NCBI RefSeq assembly: GCF_042932805.1
Contig: NZ_CP170633.1
Location: 2,728,001-2,792,000 of the forward strand
Source of the DNA: Ascidiaceihabitans sp029251465
GTDB lineage: Bacteria > Pseudomonadota > Alphaproteobacteria > Rhodobacterales > Rhodobacteraceae
DNA: 64,000 nucleotides
Direction of reading: 5' to 3'
The position numbers and the translations under genes are program-made. The notes beneath the pieces were generated by a model. That model did no database searches. It was given only the letters and a program-made list of their open reading frames with translations, and was not told the DNA's origin. Positions 59,616 through 64,000 of this stretch are shown here, piece after piece (the stretch's first letter is position 1; each line of letters begins with the position of its first letter).

Positions 59616-61313
59616 GACGGGATCGATTACGATCAGTTAACTGAAGAAGAAAAGGAAGAATGGGACGCCGTAGAATGGGATGAAGATGGCAGCGTTCCCG
59701 ATCGAGTTGAGAGCGCTGAATTGAACAAATGGCTATTCAATGAAGACACCGTCGACAAGGTGCTCGAACACCTAATGCGCAACGGGATAAAGGTTGAAGG
59801 CGGCGATCGCTTTGGCAAGACAATCGTGTTCGCGAAAAACAGTAAACATGCCCAATTCATCGTTGACCGCTTCAACGCCAATTATCCTCACCTACTCGAT
59901 TTTTGTCGACTGATCGACTATTCCGTCACCTATGCCCAGTCCTTGATCGACGACTTCTCTGATCCAGAAAAGATGCCGCAAATCGCAGTTTCTGTGGACA
60001 TGTTGGATACCGGCATTGATATCCCCGAAGTCGTCAACCTCGTCTTCTTCAAGATTGTCAGATCAAAAACAAAATTCTGGCAGATGGTCGGACGCGGAAC
60101 CCGTTTACGGCCTGACTTATTCGGGCCCGGTGAAGACAAACAGGAATTCATCATTTTTGATTTCTGCCAAAACTTGGAATTCTTCAAAGAAAATCCAAAC
60201 GTCTCAGAGGGCCCAGGATCCAAACCCATGGGTGAGCGTCTATTTATCGCCCGCGTCGAATTGATCAATGCGCTTGGGGATAGTGAGGACTCCCACGAGG
60301 AACTGATTTTGGGAACGAAACAGCGTTTGCATGATGAAGTTTTAGGGATGCCAGTTGAGAACTTCATAGTTCGAGCAAAGCGCAAAAGTGTCGAGAGGTT
60401 CCAGAAAGGAGAAAGCTGGAACAACCTGGATTTGGATGCCCGTTTGGCTCTGATTGAAGACCTTGCTGGCCTACCTTCTGCCTATGACGACGGCGCGTTA
60501 CCGGCAAAGCAATTTGACCTTTTGATCCTCAACACACAGTTGCAACTGGTAAAAGCAGAGAGCGGCTTTGAAAGGCTTCAGCAGAGGATTATCCAGTTTG
60601 CCTCAGCTCTTGAACTGCTGCCAAATGTGCCTTTGGTGGCAAAGGAAATGGAACTGATCCTCGACATTCAGTCGGACAGTTTCTGGGAGGGTATTACGCC
60701 TCAAATCTTAGAAAATGTCCGACGTCGGTTACGCAATCTGGTTGCTCTGATCCCTGCCAAAGAACGCAATGTTGTCATAACCAATTTTGAGGACGAAATC
60801 GGCGACGGCGAAGAAGTGAAAATGCCTGAAGTCGGTAGTGGGGTTGATAAGGCCCGTTTCAAACTGAAAATGCGCCGCTTTGTAGAAGAACATCGCGATC
60901 ATATCACCTTGATCAAGGTCCGACGCGGAGAACCGTTAACCAAGCAAGATCTCGATGAGCTCGAAGCTATTCTACGTGACCAAGGAGTTGCCGATGATGA
61001 ACACCTCAATCAGCTTAATGACGACGGTGGCCTTGGCGCATTTCTCCGGTCTTTGACCGGATTGGACAAATCTGCTGCAAAAGACGCATTCAGTAATTTT
61101 GTGACGCAGCATCAGTTGAGTGGAAACCAAACAGAGTTCTTAGACCTTGTGATCGACAGCCTCACAGAAACTGGCATTGTTGAGCCGGCCACGTTTTATG
61201 AAAGCCCTTTCACTGACTTGGATGACATGGGTATTGCAGGTGTTTTTGATCGGGATCAGACGAGCGAGATAATTCAGATTGTAAGAGCGTTGAATGCGTC
61301 AGTCGCAGCGTAA
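59616..61313 (+). pseudogene. Type I restriction HsdR-like helicase subunit, N-terminus removed by IS-C
   Basis: The frame is open from the IS-C end, so the start is missing: about 565 codons remain. They cover the second helicase domain (SVDMLDTGIDIPEVVNLVF and QMVGRGTRLRPDLFG, motifs V and VI) and the EcoEI_R-type C-terminal domain. The nuclease domain and helicase motifs I-III that lie N-terminal in HsdR are absent. Upstream codons DYDQLTEEEKEEWD match HsdR internal sequence. AT-richer than the core genes. HsdM and HsdS are not in the window. Confidence 0.88.
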
Positions 61314-61542
61314 GTTGAGGCTGTATTGGGACGATTCCAGCGATCGCTCTAAAATCGTTACGAACGCCACTTTGCCAGGTTTGCTGTTTAATTTAAACGA
61401 TACGAAACCCATCGCGCACCTTCGGGCGAAGCCACGCGCGGCAATCGATGTGTTGCGACTACTTGATACGCCGAATGATCTTTCGACTGCTTTTGGATTC
61501 TTATTCAAAGCAGTCGTCCAGATGAGCAAAGAAAAAACTTAA
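61294..61542 (+). CDS. Small ORF between the HsdR remnant and the DUF4297-HamA gene
   Basis: 82 residues overlapping the HsdR frame by 20 bases, with the sequence TLPGLLFNLNDTKPIAHLRAKPRAAIDVLRLLDTPNDL. No similarity recognised, no clear ribosome site seen. It may be a genuine small gene of the island or a chance frame; a shorter internal start is possible. Confidence 0.35.
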   Translation: MRQSQRKLRLYWDDSSDRSKIVTNATLPGLLFNLNDTKPIAHLRAKPRAAIDVLRLLDTPNDLSTAFGFLFKAVVQMSKEKT

Positions 61543-61629
61543 CAACCTCCGGTTTAACCTTGCTATAGACGTCTAATATGAACAGGCTTTACACGTTGAT
61601 ATACAAGTAATAAATCAGAAGCTCGCACA

Positions 61630-63246
61630 ATGAATGCTGATCCACTTATTGAGAATCCATCTGACGCGGGCGGTGTTTCTGCCAGGGCCGGCTTTCGTTT
61701 TCAGGACCATGCTGGCGCAGGCATACTTTTAGATATGCTCGTTGACAGCTCTACCGTCGCTGTAGAATTCGAGACCGCCGACGATATTACCCTTCGGATC
61801 ATCGATGAAATAGGGCCCTTAAGCGAGTACATTCAGGTAAAGACAACCGAGGCCAATGGGAAGTGGAACCTTAAAGAGCTCACAGAACGCGCCAGTAGTA
61901 ACGGGAAAAAGATCGAGTGGTCGTCTCTATGTGAAAAATCGTTGGCTTGTGACAAATTTTCCGACCGTGCCCGCTTCAGACTGGTAACGAAAAGGGATGT
62001 AGCTACCAATCTAAAACCTTTCTGCGTTCAGCGTGATAATCGACAAACCGTAGGGGAAAAGATTGCTACGCTGGTCACGAATTTCAGCAAAAAATATAAG
62101 AAGTCAGTTTCTGAGAAGGGGCGTCATCTTGGCGACTGGGCTGCGTCGTTATATTGGCATGTAGCTGGCTCAAGCGACGCTTTAGAGAACCAATCTATCA
62201 ACCGAATTCTCAGACTCTGTGAGGGTAGAGGGGCGTCTCCGTTGTACTCCATGGTCGAAGCCATTTACGAAGACCTGATGAAGCAGGTTCGTAAAGCATC
62301 AGATGCATCGAGGATGAGCGAACCGCTCTTGAAGTCGATAGGGCGCAAGAGCCTTCTGCTTTGGTGGGAGGATCAAATCGTAAAAATCAGAGCTACATCA
62401 CATGTAACCATGAAGGTCTACGAAGTCCTCCCAGAACCCTTTTTGACCGAGTTTTCACTGCAGAACGATGGCGACATCAACAGGTCTATGACCGCCTATG
62501 ATGTAGAATTCGACGAGGGAATCTGGAGAATCGAAGAGCTTTGTGATTATTTACTCGACTGGTTGCCAGAAATCACCCTGCCGTCCAGCACTCTTTCACA
62601 TTTCAACCGGTTTAATGCCCGAGAACTCCTTCCAAAGGCCAAAACCGCTTTGAAGGGGAAGTCGATCGACAACGAAGGGCTACTTGCAGAGACGCTTCTG
62701 CATGCGATCATGCGAAACCATCTAGGCAGCGAACCTATTCCCTGTCGCCTTTTCAGCCTTGACGATGGCACAGCAACGAGCGCCCACATTGTTTTCCATG
62801 CCAGCGGCGACCAGCTTTGGCTGGGTCGGCCCAGTCTTCTTCCCCTTGTGGAGCGGGACAAAATTCTGAAGGAGATCGTGTCAAGAATTGAGGCTGCCGT
62901 CACCTCTGGAGTCTTAAAGAAGGAACGCGAATTTGCGTTGTCGCTTCGCCAACCCCTCAACAGCCGGCCAACGACCATTCAGGCATTACTATCCAACCGC
63001 GCCAAGATCGAAGATCTACGAAAAGTCGTTAGACTCCCCGTGTTATTGGCCTACGAAAGCCCTCACTTGGGAAAGTCGTTCTATGAGGATTACCTTACTG
63101 ACCTCATTGCGGAAGCCGATGTGGAATACCAAGCATTCAAAGAGCTACTACCAGATTCCTTACTTGATGTCTCAGTGGCCGTATTCTTAATCCCAGTTCC
63201 CAATGTTGCGAATCTTACACGTTTCTTTGAAAAGGCATTAAACTGA
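61630..63246 (+). CDS. hamA: DUF4297 nuclease fused to a HamA (DUF1837)-type C-terminus
   Basis: 538 residues. N-terminal region (residues about 12-200) matches DUF4297/Cap4-type nucleases: GVSARAGFRFQDHAGAGIL, VEFETADD (Glu46/Glu48, Asp51/52) and YIQVKTT (Gln69-x-Lys71), a PD-(D/E)xK-type pattern. C-terminal region (about 465-538, LPVLLAYESPHLG ... EADVEYQAF ... VSVAVFLIPVPN) matches the end of HamA of the Hachiman defence system. It is translationally coupled to a HamB-like helicase (TGATG). The symbol is by analogy only. Predicted to degrade DNA when triggered by phage. AT-richer than the core. Confidence 0.75.
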   Translation: MNADPLIENPSDAGGVSARAGFRFQDHAGAGILLDMLVDSSTVAVEFETADDITLRIIDEIGPLSEYIQVKTTEANGKWNLKELTERASSNGKKIEWSSLCEKSLACDKFSDRARFRLVTKRDVATNLKPFCVQRDNRQTVGEKIATLVTNFSKKYKKSVSEKGRHLGDWAASLYWHVAGSSDALENQSINRILRLCEGRGASPLYSMVEAIYEDLMKQVRKASDASRMSEPLLKSIGRKSLLLWWEDQIVKIRATSHVTMKVYEVLPEPFLTEFSLQNDGDINRSMTAYDVEFDEGIWRIEELCDYLLDWLPEITLPSSTLSHFNRFNARELLPKAKTALKGKSIDNEGLLAETLLHAIMRNHLGSEPIPCRLFSLDDGTATSAHIVFHASGDQLWLGRPSLLPLVERDKILKEIVSRIEAAVTSGVLKKEREFALSLRQPLNSRPTTIQALLSNRAKIEDLRKVVRLPVLLAYESPHLGKSFYEDYLTDLIAEADVEYQAFKELLPDSLLDVSVAVFLIPVPNVANLTRFFEKALN

Positions 63247-64000
63247 TGACAGTTGCAGAAGTGCAGTCAGCTCTGGATATCCTTCAGGCGGATGACCGCA
63301 GTGAAGCGGATTGGGTCCATATCCTTCGCCTGACGGCCGCCCTATCGAACGATAGAGAAACGCATGATCAAGCACGTGAGTTGGTTATCCGAGCGCTCGA
63401 TAAGCGTCGAGATCTGCCACTCAAATTTGGACAATTGATGAACAGCTTGATCAAGTCGGTTGGCTTGATCCCTTACCTTTCCGAGGTCAATGACTTTGCA
63501 GACGCCATGTTGGTCGGGGCCCATGAGGCTCCCGGTCTCGACGGGAGACGATTTCATTCATTACAGCTGAATGTCTACAAGCAGATCATTGCTGGCCGCA
63601 GCGTTGTGCTGAGTGCAACCACGAGTGTGGGCAAGAGCATGATCGTCGATGCTGTTGTCGCTTCAAACAAGTTCCGCCAAATCGTTATCATCGTGCCGAC
63701 GATCGCATTGATCGACGAGACCCGGAAACGGCTCACCAACCAGTTTTCTGAAACGTATACGATCATTACTCACGCATCCCAAGCCGTGCCCGCTGGTAGA
63801 AATGCTATCTTCATTCTTACCCAGGAGCGCGTGCTTTCTCGATCCGACCTTCAAAATATCGACTTCTTCGTAGTAGATGAATTCTACAAGCTTGATATCA
63901 GGTCAAACCTTGCTGGCGGGCAAGACCGTGCCGTCGATCTGAACCTTGCTTTCCATAAGCTCGCTTCATTGGATGCACAGTTTTACCTGATTGGACCGCA
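63246..64000 (+). CDS. hamB: HamB-like superfamily 2 helicase, C-terminus beyond window
   Basis: 251 codons are present and the frame runs off the window. Residues 1-100 are a helical N-terminal domain. The helicase core follows: Walker A SATTSVGKS at 123-131, VPTIALIDETR (motif Ia), TQERVL, and motif II VVDEFYKLD at 209-217 (DEFY instead of DEAH). This matches HamB of Hachiman systems, which senses damaged or foreign DNA and releases the HamA nuclease. Its ATG overlaps the upstream stop (TGATG). Confidence 0.78.
   Translation, partial: MTVAEVQSALDILQADDRSEADWVHILRLTAALSNDRETHDQARELVIRALDKRRDLPLKFGQLMNSLIKSVGLIPYLSEVNDFADAMLVGAHEAPGLDGRRFHSLQLNVYKQIIAGRSVVLSATTSVGKSMIVDAVVASNKFRQIVIIVPTIALIDETRKRLTNQFSETYTIITHASQAVPAGRNAIFILTQERVLSRSDLQNIDFFVVDEFYKLDIRSNLAGGQDRAVDLNLAFHKLASLDAQFYLIGP

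Noticed and set aside
1..64000. tRNA, rRNA, CRISPR array, riboswitch
   Set aside because: None recognised when reading intergenic stretches; no regular repeat-spacer pattern and no cloverleaf noticed, though short RNAs cannot be excluded by eye.

Overview
The window reads as chromosomal DNA from an alphaproteobacterium of the Rhodobacteraceae (Roseobacter-like). Supporting signs are a complete-looking set of ethylmalonyl-CoA pathway genes (ccr, meaA/ecm, a mesaconyl-CoA hydratase and a malyl-CoA thioesterase-type lyase), a LuxR/LuxI pair, a short H-NS/HvrA-type protein, and several families typical of this group (TIGR02186, TIGR02302, DUF1194, DUF1737, DUF4344). This assignment comes from recognising families, not from a database search. 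No rRNA, tRNA or CRISPR array was seen.

Layout. 1-2.2 kb: the end of a nucleoside/sugar ABC permease, a TauE/SafE permease and a TIGR02186 protein. 2.2-6.1 kb (minus strand): a small ORF, luxR, luxI, a RecD-like helicase and an SDR. 6.3-11.6 kb: ccr, a PlsB-like acyltransferase, a membrane protein and meaA. 11.7-14.4 kb: hns-like, a lipoprotein, deoD, DUF1989 and a small zinc-ribbon membrane protein. 14.5-19.1 kb (minus): sdhC-sdhD-sdhA-lipoprotein-sulfotransferase-like-sdhB. 19.2-21.8 kb: DUF1194, DUF4344 and M48 protease. 21.9-24.6 kb (minus): malyl-CoA lyase/thioesterase, nnrU, DUF1737 and mesaconyl-CoA hydratase. 24.9-39.5 kb: a secreted protein, a TauE/SafE permease, then mdh, an adenylate cyclase, sucC, three accessory genes, sucD, DUF805, sucA, sucB, two small genes and lpd. 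39.6-43.5 kb: PPOX, plsC, ftsX, ftsE and a zinc-ribbon membrane protein. 43.5-50.8 kb (minus): argH, two tiny lipoproteins, DUF2834, an ATP-grasp protein, lysA and TIGR02302. 50.8-54.7 kb: tlpA, a Hint-domain protein, an LpxR-like protein and a lytic transglycosylase.

From about 54.8 kb to the end lies a rearranged mobile/defence island. It holds a probable C-terminal fragment of a TniB-like transposition ATPase, three IS3-family insertion sequences (one broken, two intact), an N-terminal fragment of TniQ, a type I restriction HsdR-like gene beheaded by an IS, and then an apparently intact two-gene system running off the window edge. That system is a protein with an N-terminal DUF4297/Cap4-type nuclease domain joined to a HamA (DUF1837)-type C-terminus, translationally coupled to a HamB-like helicase. 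It looks like a Hachiman-type antiphage system with an added or exchanged nuclease, and is the strongest candidate for an unusual system here.

Metabolic logic: the sdh and suc/odh operons encode consecutive TCA-cycle steps. Both carry, in their upstream regions, two copies of the same perfect 10-bp palindrome TGTGATCACA exactly 21 bp apart, so they probably share a regulator. The ethylmalonyl-CoA pathway genes feed the same cycle during growth on C2 compounds.
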